Of a stretch of DNA of 15,979 nt, positions 7,388 through 14,457 are shown piece after piece. A program made the position numbers and the translations under genes. The notes beneath the pieces are model-generated. The model was not told the origin of the DNA, searched no databases, and saw nothing but the letters and a program-made list of their open reading frames with translations. Numbering within the stretch: the first letter of the stretch is position 1; every line of letters begins with the position of its first letter. The DNA lies in the NCBI GenBank assembly GCA_040510575.1, contig JBEVIU010000016.1:1-15979 (forward strand), read 5' to 3'. The DNA is from DASUMF01 sp040510575. Its GTDB lineage: Bacteria > Actinomycetota > Acidimicrobiia > IMCC26256 > DASPTH01.

Positions 7388-8727
7388 TGCGGGTCCTCGT
7401 GATCGGGCTCGCGGGCACCGGGGAAGCGGTCGTCGTCGACGCGCGCGCGAACGGCAACACCGTCGTGGTGCTCGAGGACCATCCGACCGGCGACGCCTAC
7501 GCCGCTCGAGCGGTCCGCGCGCAGGCGCTCGGGGCCGAGGTCGTGGAGCGCCCGTCACCCGATGCGGTGCGCGAGCGGGTTGCCTGGGCGGACCTCGTCG
7601 TGCCGAGCCCGGGTGTGCGGCCCGACCATCCCGCGATCACTGCGGCCATCGCGGCGGGGGTGCCGGTGCGCGCCGAGATCGACCTGGCCGTGGAGCGCCT
7701 GGCCGCGCGAGTGCCTGCGCCGCAGGTCGTCGCGGTCACGGGCACCAACGGCAAGACCACGGTCACGTCGATGATCGCCGCGATGTGCGACGCGTCGGGA
7801 CGATCGAGCGTGGCGGTGGGCAACATCGGACGCCCGCTCATCGACGCGGTCGAGGACGACGTCGATGTCGTGGTCGCCGAGGTGTCCACGTTCCAGCTCG
7901 AGTTCACCACCACCGCCTTCGCGCCCCAGGTCGCCGTGCTCTTGAACGTGGCCCAGGATCACATCGACTGGCACGGATCGGTCGAGGCCTACGCCCTGGC
8001 CAAGGCGAAGGTGTTCACCCACCAGCACGACGATCAGGTCGCAGTCGTGAACATCGACGACCCCACGACGCGCGCGCTCGCACGCAACGCGCCCGGCCGC
8101 ATCGTTGCCTGCTCGCGCGTCGACGACGGCGCGGACTACGTCGTCGCCCACGACACGATCCGCGGGCCCGGCGACGTCGCGGTCAAGCTCCCGGCCTTCC
8201 GTGCCGCCCACGACGTCGACAACGCGCTGGCTGCGACGGCAGCCGCGCTCGAGGTCGGTGCGTCGGCGCCGTCCATCGAGGCGACCCTCGCGGCCTGGAC
8301 GACCCTGCCTCACCGCGTCGAGCTCGTCGCGACGATCGGCGGCGTCGACTTCGTCGACGACTCGAAGGCGACCAACGCGCACGCCACCGCGAGCGCGCTC
8401 GACGGCCTCGAGCACGTGGTGCTCCTCGCCGGCGGGCGTGACCGTTCGCGCAACCTCGACACGCTGCGCCCGTATGCGACGCACCTCAAGTTCGTCGTTG
8501 CGATCGGGGAGGCTGCACCAACCGTCGAGTCGGTCTTCGCCGATGTCGTGCCCGTCGTGCGGGCTGGGTCGATGCACGACGCAGTGCGCAAGGCCGCCGC
8601 CCGCGCCGAACCCGGCGACACCGTCCTGTTGTCGCCGGCGTGCGCGTCGTTCGACTGGTACTCGAGCTACGCCGAGCGTGGCGACGACTTCGCCCACGAG
8701 GTGCACACGTTGCGAGGTGAGCAATGA
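7387..8727 (+). CDS. murD: UDP-MurNAc-L-alanine:D-glutamate ligase MurD
   Basis: MurD adds D-Glu to UDP-MurNAc-L-Ala in the cytoplasm with ATP. The 446 residues match the family length. The N-terminal Rossmann-like domain starts MRVLVIGLAGTGEAVV and includes VVPSPGVRPDHP. The P-loop GTNGKTT is at 119-125 (Lys123), followed by GNIGRP, EVSTFQLE and NVAQDHIDWHGS of the central domain. The C-terminal domain has FVDDSKATNAHA and the typical LSPACASFDWYSSYAERGDDF. The ATG shares its first base with the mraY stop, so the gene is read directly after mraY. The 3' end overlaps ftsW as ATGA. No unusual insertions were seen. Confidence 0.96.
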   Translation: MRVLVIGLAGTGEAVVVDARANGNTVVVLEDHPTGDAYAARAVRAQALGAEVVERPSPDAVRERVAWADLVVPSPGVRPDHPAITAAIAAGVPVRAEIDLAVERLAARVPAPQVVAVTGTNGKTTVTSMIAAMCDASGRSSVAVGNIGRPLIDAVEDDVDVVVAEVSTFQLEFTTTAFAPQVAVLLNVAQDHIDWHGSVEAYALAKAKVFTHQHDDQVAVVNIDDPTTRALARNAPGRIVACSRVDDGADYVVAHDTIRGPGDVAVKLPAFRAAHDVDNALAATAAALEVGASAPSIEATLAAWTTLPHRVELVATIGGVDFVDDSKATNAHATASALDGLEHVVLLAGGRDRSRNLDTLRPYATHLKFVVAIGEAAPTVESVFADVVPVVRAGSMHDAVRKAAARAEPGDTVLLSPACASFDWYSSYAERGDDFAHEVHTLRGEQ

Positions 8728-10043
8728 CCGCGTTCATCGCGCCCCGCCGACTCGTGGGGCGTGGCTCCCAGCGCAAGTCGGCCAAGAGCAAGTCGGCCAC
8801 GAGCAAGTCGGCCACGAGCAAGTCGGGCCAGAGCACGGCGCGTCGGACCACGTCGTCGAGCCGTGCGGTGCCGTGGTCGTCGACGCCGATGTTGCTCGTG
8901 CTCACGGTCGTCGTGCTCAACATCGTGGGCGTCGTGATGGTGCTCTCCGCGTCGTCGGTGTCGTCGCTCACCGACTATGGCTCGCCGTGGTACTTCTTCC
9001 TCCGTCAGCTCATGTGGACGCTCGTCGGGATCGTGGCGTTCGTCGTCGGGATCCGCATCGACTACCGCGTCCTGCGGAAGTTCGTGCGGCCGCTCCTGAT
9101 CGTGAGCGCGGTTCTGCTCGTCGCGGTGCTGATTCCCGGCGTCGGGGTGCACGTGTCGGGCTCGCGGCGCTGGATCGGTGCCGGCTTCCTGCGCTTCCAG
9201 CCGAGCGAGCTGGCCAAGCTCGCGCTCCTGCTCTACGCGGCCGACCTCGCGAGCCGGCGCGCGCGCGAAGTGTTCGACTGGCGGCGTGTGCTCAAGCCGG
9301 TCCTCGTCGTGCTCGGCGGGTTCGTGCTGCTCGTGATGCGTCAGCCCGACATGGGCTCGGCGATCGTGCTGGGGATGGTCACCGTGAGTGTGCTCGTCGC
9401 CAGCGGGGTGCGGCCCAAGCACCTCGCGGCGGTCGGGGTCGCCGGGGTCTCGTTGATGACGCTGCTCGCGTACGCGGAGCCGTACCGGCGCGCACGCATG
9501 CTCACGTTCCTCCACCCCTTCTCCGACCGCACCGACGAGGGATACCAGATCGCGCAGTCGTTGATCGCGATCGGGAGTGGGGGATGGACCGGCGTCGGAC
9601 TCGGCGCGAGCCGCGCCAAGTGGAACTTCCTGCCCAACGCGCACACCGACTTCATCTTCGCGATCATCGCCGAGGAGCTCGGGTTGCTCGGGGGGCTGCT
9701 CGTGCTCGCGATGTTCGGCGTGTTCGCCGTGCTGGGGATCCGCACCGCGGCGCGCGCGGCGGACCGCTTCGGGGCGCTCCTCGCGGTCGGGATCACCACG
9801 TGGGTGGTCGGCCAGGCGATCATCAACGTCGGCGCGGTCTGCGGCTTGCTGCCGATCACCGGCATCCCGCTGCCGTTCATCTCGTTCGGGGGCACCGCGC
9901 TCGTGACCACGATGTTCGGCGTCGGCGTGCTCGCCAACATCGCCCGCCACGGTGAGCGTGCCAGTGCAAGGGCCACTGCAAAGGCCAGTGCAAAGGCCGG
10001 AGCGAAGGCCGGCGCACGGACGACGGAGCGGGCGTCGGCGTGA
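8724..10043 (+). CDS. ftsW: Septal peptidoglycan glycosyltransferase FtsW (SEDS family) with repeat-encoded tails
   Basis: FtsW is a multi-pass membrane enzyme that polymerises lipid II at the septum together with FtsI. The 439 residues show SEDS signatures in order: SASSVSSLTDYGSPWYFFLRQ, GSRRWIG, QPSELAKLALLLY, RQPDMGSAIVL, GWTGVGLGASRAKWNFLP, HTDFIFAIIAEELGLLGG, and GLLPITGIPLPFISFGG near the end. Asp309 in HTDFIFA corresponds to the Asp thought to be catalytic in RodA and FtsW. FtsW rather than RodA is inferred from its place between murD and murG. Both cytoplasmic ends are extended and low in complexity: the N-terminus has KSATS-type 15-base repeats, and the C-terminus ASAKA-type 12-base repeats. 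The start overlaps murD as ATGA and the end overlaps murG as GTGA. Confidence 0.96.
   Translation: MTAFIAPRRLVGRGSQRKSAKSKSATSKSATSKSGQSTARRTTSSSRAVPWSSTPMLLVLTVVVLNIVGVVMVLSASSVSSLTDYGSPWYFFLRQLMWTLVGIVAFVVGIRIDYRVLRKFVRPLLIVSAVLLVAVLIPGVGVHVSGSRRWIGAGFLRFQPSELAKLALLLYAADLASRRAREVFDWRRVLKPVLVVLGGFVLLVMRQPDMGSAIVLGMVTVSVLVASGVRPKHLAAVGVAGVSLMTLLAYAEPYRRARMLTFLHPFSDRTDEGYQIAQSLIAIGSGGWTGVGLGASRAKWNFLPNAHTDFIFAIIAEELGLLGGLLVLAMFGVFAVLGIRTAARAADRFGALLAVGITTWVVGQAIINVGAVCGLLPITGIPLPFISFGGTALVTTMFGVGVLANIARHGERASARATAKASAKAGAKAGARTTERASA
8775..8834 (+). repeat. 15-base tandem repeat at the 5' end of ftsW
   Basis: Four 15-base units start at 8775, 8790, 8805 and 8820. The middle two are identical (AAGTCGGCCACGAGC), and the outer two differ from them by one and a few bases. 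They encode KSAKS, KSATS, KSATS and KSGQS in the cytoplasmic N-terminal tail. The near-identity points to slippage or recent duplication rather than selection on each residue. Confidence 0.9.
9963..10010 (+). repeat. 12-base tandem repeat at the 3' end of ftsW
   Basis: Four 12-base units start at 9963, 9975, 9987 and 9999 with the consensus AGTGCAAAGGCC. They encode SARA, TAKA, SAKA and GAKA in the cytoplasmic C-terminal tail, after the last membrane segment. The array ends 29 bases before the murG start. The unit is unrelated to the repeat at the other end of the gene. Confidence 0.85.
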
Positions 10044-11155
10044 TCGGTCGGGCCCGATCGGGTACCCGCCCCCCGACCATCCTCATCAGCGGCGGCGGGA
10101 CCGGTGGCCACGTGTACCCCGCGCTCGCGTTGGCCGACGAGCTGGTCGCCCGCGGGCACGACCGGGAGCACATCCGGTTCGTCGGCGCAACCCGCGGCAT
10201 CGAAGGCCGCGCTGTTCGCGCCGCCGGCTTCGAGATCGACCTGTTGCCCGGTCGGGGGTTGGCGCGTGACCTGTCGGTGAAGGGTCTCGTGCAGAACGCG
10301 CGCACGGTGCTCGACACGATCCGCGCCTTTGCCGGCGCGGTGCGGATCGTCGCTCGGGTCCGGCCGGCGGTGGTCGTCGGAGTCGGTGGCTACGCATCGC
10401 TGCCTGCCGTGGTCGCTGCCCGTGCGCGCCGCATCCCGGTGGTGGTGCACGAGTCGGATGCTCATCCGGGCCTCGCGAATCGCATCGCGGTGACGCTCGG
10501 CGCGCGCGCTGCGGTGTCGCTGCCCGACACCGCACTGCGCGGTGCGGTGGTCACGGGCAACCCGATCCGTCCGGAGATCGCCGCGGTGCAGCGTGCGCCC
10601 ACGGTTCCGCCGACGGTCGCGGTCGTCGGCGGCAGCCTCGGTGCGCGGCGCATCAACGACGCGGCGCTCGGCCTCTACGACGGGTGGCGTCAGCGCGACG
10701 ACGTCGTCATCCACCACGTGACGGGCGACCGCGACTACGAAGGTTGTGCAACCAGGCTCGCGGCGCTGCGCGCGCCCGGCGACGCGCTGACCTACCGACT
10801 CGTGCGGTACGAGGACCACATGGACACGCTGTACGCATCTGCCACCCTCATCGTGAGTCGGGCCGGCGGCATGACCGCGGAGCTCGCCGCGGTCGGTATG
10901 CCGGCGGTGCTCGTGCCCCTCCCTGGTGCACCGGGCGACCACCAGACCCGGAACGCCGAGGTCTTCGCCCGTGCCGGCGCGGCAGTGATGGTGAGCGATC
11001 CCGACCTTTCCGCGCCGCGGCTGGCGGCCATCCTCGACGAGCTCGTCGGCGATCCGGCGCGCGTGACGGCGATGAGCGACGCCGCGCGGGCGCTGGCCCA
11101 CCCCGACGCCACCGCCCGGTTCGCCGACCTGGTCGAGGCGGCGGCGCGTGCCTGA
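10040..11155 (+). CDS. murG: UDP-GlcNAc:lipid I N-acetylglucosaminyltransferase MurG
   Basis: MurG is a peripheral membrane glycosyltransferase (GT-B fold, family GT28) that adds GlcNAc to lipid I to make lipid II. The 371 residues show the glycine-rich loop GGGTGGH at 18-24, VGATRGIEGRAV, VVGVGGYASLP, HESDAHPGLANR, the second glycine-rich loop VVGGSLGARRIND, and the UDP-GlcNAc site RAGGMTAELAAVGMPAVLVPLPGAPGDHQTRNAE. The GTG start overlaps the ftsW stop as GTGA. The first residues (MIGRARSGTRPP) resemble the RSGT repeat of ftsL, ftsI and murF but are too decayed to be certain. The 3' end overlaps murC by 8 bases. Confidence 0.96.
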   Translation: MIGRARSGTRPPTILISGGGTGGHVYPALALADELVARGHDREHIRFVGATRGIEGRAVRAAGFEIDLLPGRGLARDLSVKGLVQNARTVLDTIRAFAGAVRIVARVRPAVVVGVGGYASLPAVVAARARRIPVVVHESDAHPGLANRIAVTLGARAAVSLPDTALRGAVVTGNPIRPEIAAVQRAPTVPPTVAVVGGSLGARRINDAALGLYDGWRQRDDVVIHHVTGDRDYEGCATRLAALRAPGDALTYRLVRYEDHMDTLYASATLIVSRAGGMTAELAAVGMPAVLVPLPGAPGDHQTRNAEVFARAGAAVMVSDPDLSAPRLAAILDELVGDPARVTAMSDAARALAHPDATARFADLVEAAARA

Positions 11156-12557
11156 CGGCCCGCTCGATTTCGGCCGGACCCACGTCGGCGCGCTCGACGG
11201 CGAACCGCGCGTGGTGCACATCGTCGCGATCGGCGGTGCGGCGATGAGCGGGATCGCCACGGTGCTCGTCGCCATGGGCCATCGGGTCAGCGGTTCCGAC
11301 ATCCGCGACTCGCCGCGACTCGCGCCACTGCGCGCCCTCGGCGTGCAGGTGGCGGTGGGGCACGCCGCGACCAACCTCCCCTCCGACGCCGACCTGGTGA
11401 TCGTCTCGACCGCGATCGGTGACGACAACCCGGAAGTGATCGCGGCGCACGCTCGCAACCTTCCCGTGATGCGTCGTGCCGACGCCCAGCGCGCCATCGT
11501 CGCCACCCGGCGCGCGGTGGCGGTGGCGGGGAGCCACGGCAAGACCACCACCACGGCCATGCTCACGTTGATCCTGCGCGACGCCGGGTGGGACCCGAGC
11601 CATCTCGTGGGTGGCGACGTCACGTCATTGGGCGCCACCGCGGCGTGGCAGTCGGGTGAGTGGATCGTCGCCGAGGCCGACGAGAGCGACGGCACGTTCC
11701 TCGAGCTCGCGCCGGAGTCGGCCATCGTGACCAGCATCGAACCCGACCACCTCGGGCACTACGGCGACGTGTCGGCGCTCGAGGAGGCGTTCGCGACGTT
11801 CGCGCGCGACGTGCCGGGCACGAATTTGCTCTGCGTCGACGATGTGGTGACGGCTCGTCTGGCCCGCACCATCCCGGGCGCGGTCACCTACGGGTTCGCG
11901 GACACTGCCGACTACCGGATCACGGAATACCGGGGGACGCGTGCAGGCGTCACGTTCGTGCTCGAGCGCGGCGACACCGTGCTCGGCGCGATCGAGGTGC
12001 CGGTGCCGGGTCGGCACAACGCCACGAACGCCGCGGGCGCGGCTGCGATGGCCGTCGAGCTGGGCGTGCCCTTCGTGTCGGTGCAGCGCGCCCTCGCGGC
12101 CTACGAAGGCGTGGCTCGCCGCTTCGAGCTCCGGGGCGCGCGCGACGGCGTCACGTACGTCGACGACTACGCACACCTTCCCACCGAGGTCGCGGCCATG
12201 GTCGACGCGGCCGGCGAAGGCGGGTGGGGTCGCGTCGTGGTGGTGTTCCAACCCCATCGCTTCACTCGGACTGCCGCACTGTGGCGCGACTTCGCCGACG
12301 CGTTCACCGGCGCTGATCTCGTCGTGCTCACCGACGTGTACGGCTTCGACGAGCTGCCCATCGCCGGGGTGTCGGGTCGGCTCGTGCTCCGTGCCGTGCT
12401 CGATGCCCACCCCGAACTCGAGGTGGTCTACCTCCCGACGCGCGCCGATCTCGTGCTGCACGTGCCGCGCCTCGTGCGAGCGGGTGACCTCGTGCTCACG
12501 CTCGGCGCCGGCGACCTCACCACCGTGCCCGACGAGTGGCTGGCCGGGGCGGCGTGA
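11148..12557 (+). CDS. murC: UDP-N-acetylmuramate:L-alanine ligase MurC
   Basis: MurC adds the first stem residue, L-Ala, to UDP-MurNAc with ATP. The 469 residues are normal in length. The N-terminal UDP-binding domain has HIVAIGGAAMSGIA and VSGSDIRDSPR; the P-loop GSHGKTTTT begins at 128 (Lys132). EADESDGTFLELAP and SIEPDHLGHYGD mark the central domain. RRFELRG, DDYAHLPTEV and FQPHRFTRTAALW mark the C-terminal domain, and VYGFDELPIAGVSG follows. The family normally reads DDYxHHPTE, and here the second His is Leu (residue 344, codon CTT); all other motifs are intact, so the enzyme is probably active. The GTG start lies 8 bases inside murG, and the stop overlaps murB as GTGA. Confidence 0.96.
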   Translation: MPDGPLDFGRTHVGALDGEPRVVHIVAIGGAAMSGIATVLVAMGHRVSGSDIRDSPRLAPLRALGVQVAVGHAATNLPSDADLVIVSTAIGDDNPEVIAAHARNLPVMRRADAQRAIVATRRAVAVAGSHGKTTTTAMLTLILRDAGWDPSHLVGGDVTSLGATAAWQSGEWIVAEADESDGTFLELAPESAIVTSIEPDHLGHYGDVSALEEAFATFARDVPGTNLLCVDDVVTARLARTIPGAVTYGFADTADYRITEYRGTRAGVTFVLERGDTVLGAIEVPVPGRHNATNAAGAAAMAVELGVPFVSVQRALAAYEGVARRFELRGARDGVTYVDDYAHLPTEVAAMVDAAGEGGWGRVVVVFQPHRFTRTAALWRDFADAFTGADLVVLTDVYGFDELPIAGVSGRLVLRAVLDAHPELEVVYLPTRADLVLHVPRLVRAGDLVLTLGAGDLTTVPDEWLAGAA

Positions 12558-13495
12558 CCATGGCCGACGCCCTCACCGACGTGGGCGACGCCCTCGCGGC
12601 GCGCCTGCCCGGCGCGGTCACCTTCGACGTCGCGCTGTCCGGGCTCACCACGTACCGGCTCGGCGGGCCCGTCTCGGTGCTGGTGCGGGCGCGCACGCTC
12701 GCCGATCTCGTCGAGCTGGCCGCGGTGGTGGTGGAGCATCGCCCGCCGGTGCTCGTCGTGGGGCGAGGGTCGAACCTCCTCGTCGCCGACCAGGGATTCG
12801 TCGGCGTGGCGGTGGTGCTCACCGGCGACTTCGAGCAGCTCGACCTCACGGTCTCGCCGGGCGCCACGGTGCGCGCTGGTGCGGCCGTCGCGCTCCCGGT
12901 GTTGGCGCGCCGAGCGGCCGCCGCCGGACTGCGCGGCCTCGAGTTCTTCGTCGGGATCCCCGGCAGCGTCGGTGGCGCCGTGCGCATGAATGCCGGAGGA
13001 CACGGTCGCGACACCGCGGCCGTGCTCGGGAGCGCCCTGGTGGTCGACCTCGGCGCGGGTGGCACTGCGCGCGCCCTCGGCCCCGCTGAGCTCGACTTCG
13101 GCTACCGGACGTCGTCGCTCGGCCCACTCGACGTGGTCACGGGCGCCGAGCTGACCGTCGACGCGGCGTCGCCCGAGGAGTGCGAGGCGACCATCGCCGA
13201 GATCGTGCGCTGGCGACGCGAGCACCAGCCCGGCGGCTCGAACGCGGGGTCGGTGTTCGCGAACCCGCCGGGCGACTCCGCCGGGCGACTCATCGACGCG
13301 CTGGGGCTGAAGGGCCTCCGGGTGGGGGGCGCAGTCGTCTCCGAGAAGCACGGCAACTTCTTCCAGGCCGAGGCCGGCGCGACTGCGGACGACGTGGCCG
13401 CGCTCGTGGACGAGGTCCGTCGGCGAGTGGCCGACGCCACCGGCGTGGTGCTGGTGCCCGAGCTTCGCATGGTCGGCTTCGAGCAGGCCGGATGA
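12554..13495 (+). CDS. murB: UDP-N-acetylenolpyruvoylglucosamine reductase MurB
   Basis: MurB is an FAD enzyme that reduces UDP-GlcNAc-enolpyruvate to UDP-MurNAc with NADPH. From GTG 12554 it has 313 residues. The FAD-binding part shows TYRLGGPVSVLV, VVGRGSNLLVAD, and FFVGIPGSVGGAVRMNAGG. Active-site candidates are Arg185 in FGYRTS, Ser233 in NAGSVFANP (the proton donor in the E. coli enzyme), and Glu303 in VPELRMVG. GTG 12554 is chosen because it overlaps the murC stop as GTGA, like most junctions here; an upstream GTG at 12536 or ATG at 12560 are alternatives. The end overlaps ftsQ as ATGA. Many actinobacteria keep murB elsewhere, so its presence in the cluster is a useful taxonomic hint. 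Confidence 0.95.
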   Translation: MTMADALTDVGDALAARLPGAVTFDVALSGLTTYRLGGPVSVLVRARTLADLVELAAVVVEHRPPVLVVGRGSNLLVADQGFVGVAVVLTGDFEQLDLTVSPGATVRAGAAVALPVLARRAAAAGLRGLEFFVGIPGSVGGAVRMNAGGHGRDTAAVLGSALVVDLGAGGTARALGPAELDFGYRTSSLGPLDVVTGAELTVDAASPEECEATIAEIVRWRREHQPGGSNAGSVFANPPGDSAGRLIDALGLKGLRVGGAVVSEKHGNFFQAEAGATADDVAALVDEVRRRVADATGVVLVPELRMVGFEQAG

Positions 13496-14259
13496 GCACC
13501 AAGACGCCGGCACCTCCCCGTGCCGCCGCGACGACTCGCAATGCCGGCGCTCGGCCGAGGACCGCTCGGGTCGTGGGCGCCCGCCGCCGTCGCCTGCTCG
13601 TGGTGGTGATCGGGCTCCTCGTGGTCGGCACCGCGGCGTGGGTGGCGACACGGTCACCGTTCCTCGACGTCGACCACCTGGTGGTGAGCGGCAACGCACG
13701 CGCCACCGCCGACGAGGTCCTCGCAGCCGCTGGCGTCGCGCCGGGAGACCCGATGGTCTGGATCGACCCGGGTGCCGCCGCCCGCAAGATCGAGACGCTG
13801 CCGTGGGTGCTGCACGCCGAGGTGAAACGTGAGTGGCCCGACACCGTGAAGGTCGTCGTGGCCGAGCGAGTGCCGGTGGCGTGGCTCGACACGGGCTTCG
13901 GGAACGCGCTCGTGCTCGACCGCGACGGCCGGGCGCTCACCACCGAGGCCCCGGCGCCGGTCGGGCTCCCGCAGGTGCTCGACGTCGCGGCGGTGCCGAT
14001 CGGCGTGACCGTCGCCCAGCCCGAGGGGGCCCGCATCGCCGGCGCACTTGCGCCCGACCAGTTGGCGAACGTCCGCACGATCGCGGTGGCGGCTCACCGG
14101 GCGACGCTCGTGGTGGCATCGGGCCAGGAGGTGCGCCTCGGTCGGCCGACGCAGGTTGGCGACAAGATGCGCGCCGCGTTCGCGGTGCTGGCCCGCGAGG
14201 AAGCAGCGGGCAAGGCCTACGTCGACGTCAGCGCGCCCTCGACGCCGGTCGCGGGGTAG
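13492..14259 (+). CDS. ftsQ: Cell division protein FtsQ (POTRA domain)
   Basis: FtsQ is a single-pass divisome scaffold that binds the FtsL/FtsB-like proteins outside the membrane. The 255 residues have a basic cytoplasmic tail (1-34), one membrane segment (about 35-51), a POTRA domain (about 56-124, FLDVDHLVVSGNARATADEV ... LPWVLHAEVKREWPDTVKV), and a C-terminal FtsQ region with VAERVPVAWLD and VLDRDGRAL. The ATG overlaps the murB stop as ATGA; homology begins near the membrane segment, so the exact start rests on that overlap. The gene ends with TAG at 14257-14259, and it is followed by the longest non-coding stretch in the window. Unlike FtsL, FtsI and FtsW, its tail has no obvious repeat. 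Confidence 0.93.
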   Translation: MSTKTPAPPRAAATTRNAGARPRTARVVGARRRRLLVVVIGLLVVGTAAWVATRSPFLDVDHLVVSGNARATADEVLAAAGVAPGDPMVWIDPGAAARKIETLPWVLHAEVKREWPDTVKVVVAERVPVAWLDTGFGNALVLDRDGRALTTEAPAPVGLPQVLDVAAVPIGVTVAQPEGARIAGALAPDQLANVRTIAVAAHRATLVVASGQEVRLGRPTQVGDKMRAAFAVLAREEAAGKAYVDVSAPSTPVAG

Positions 14260-14299
14260 CCAAGACGACGCGTCGAGGCTGGCGTGACAGGTGGGGAAG

Positions 14300-14328
14300 T
14301 TGACCACTGAATGTTGCGAGAGTAAAGT
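14300..14328 (+). promoter_or_regulatory. Promoter for ftsZ (TTGACC-17-TAAAGT)
   Basis: TTGACC at 14300-14305 and TAAAGT at 14323-14328 are separated by 17 bases, close to the housekeeping sigma factor consensus. The region is far more AT-rich than its surroundings. Transcription would start near 14335, giving an ftsZ leader of about 120 bases. This would let ftsZ be expressed apart from the upstream operon, as is known in other actinobacteria, where ftsZ has its own promoters. Confidence 0.65.
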
Positions 14329-14353
14329 ATCAACCGTCACCACAGCTTGACAT

Positions 14354-14384
14354 AACCCTCAACCTCGAGTCGAGGTCGAGAGTT
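14354..14384 (+). promoter_or_regulatory. 31-base inverted repeat in the ftsZ leader
   Basis: The arms 14354-14367 (AACCCTCAACCTCG) and 14371-14384 (CGAGGTCGAGAGTT) pair at 12 of 14 positions around a 3-base centre. A perfect TTGACA stands just before it at 14347-14352, but no good -10 sequence lies 16-19 bases downstream. The element could be an operator for a dimeric regulator or an RNA hairpin in the leader. No run of T follows, so it does not look like a terminator. Its position resembles what I recall of ftsZ upstream regions in other actinobacteria, which I cannot verify here. Confidence 0.55.
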
Positions 14385-14444
14385 GGTCCTGGTGGAGGCG
14401 TGGTGCCCAAGTGGGGCAACGGGCGTGGAGCTCGCAGACAGAGA

Positions 14445-14451
14445 AGCAGGA
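14445..14451 (+). promoter_or_regulatory. Ribosome binding site deciding the ftsZ start
   Basis: GCAGGA/AGGA ends at 14451, 6 bases before the ATG at 14458. It supports this ATG over the upstream in-frame TTG (14383) and GTG (14425). Confidence 0.55.
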
Positions 14452-14457
14452 CTGCAC

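Larger units (their letters stand above)
14260..14457. other. Non-coding region between ftsQ and ftsZ
   Basis: These 198 bases are the longest stretch without a gene. They hold a small palindrome (CGACGCGTCG at 14266-14275) just after the ftsQ stop, the promoter at 14300-14328, a lone TTGACA at 14347-14352, the inverted repeat at 14354-14384 and the ftsZ ribosome binding site. No convincing small gene was seen. Confidence 0.8.

Noticed and set aside
9341..11737. Long open frame on the - strand (798 codons) opposite ftsW, murG and murC
   Set aside because: It spans three well-identified genes on the other strand, and its composition is that of a shadow frame.
14258..14280. Small palindrome CGACGCGTCG flanked by AGCC/GGCT after ftsQ, as a terminator
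   Set aside because: The stem is interrupted, it overlaps the ftsQ stop and no T run follows. It may be chance in GC-rich DNA.
14347..14375. Second ftsZ promoter using TTGACA at 14347
   Set aside because: No TANNNT-like -10 lies 16-19 bases downstream, so I kept it only as part of the leader element.
14383..14457. Upstream start of ftsZ at TTG 14383 or GTG 14425
   Set aside because: The extra residues do not resemble FtsZ, and ATG 14458 has a suitable ribosome binding site and the family-typical N-terminus.
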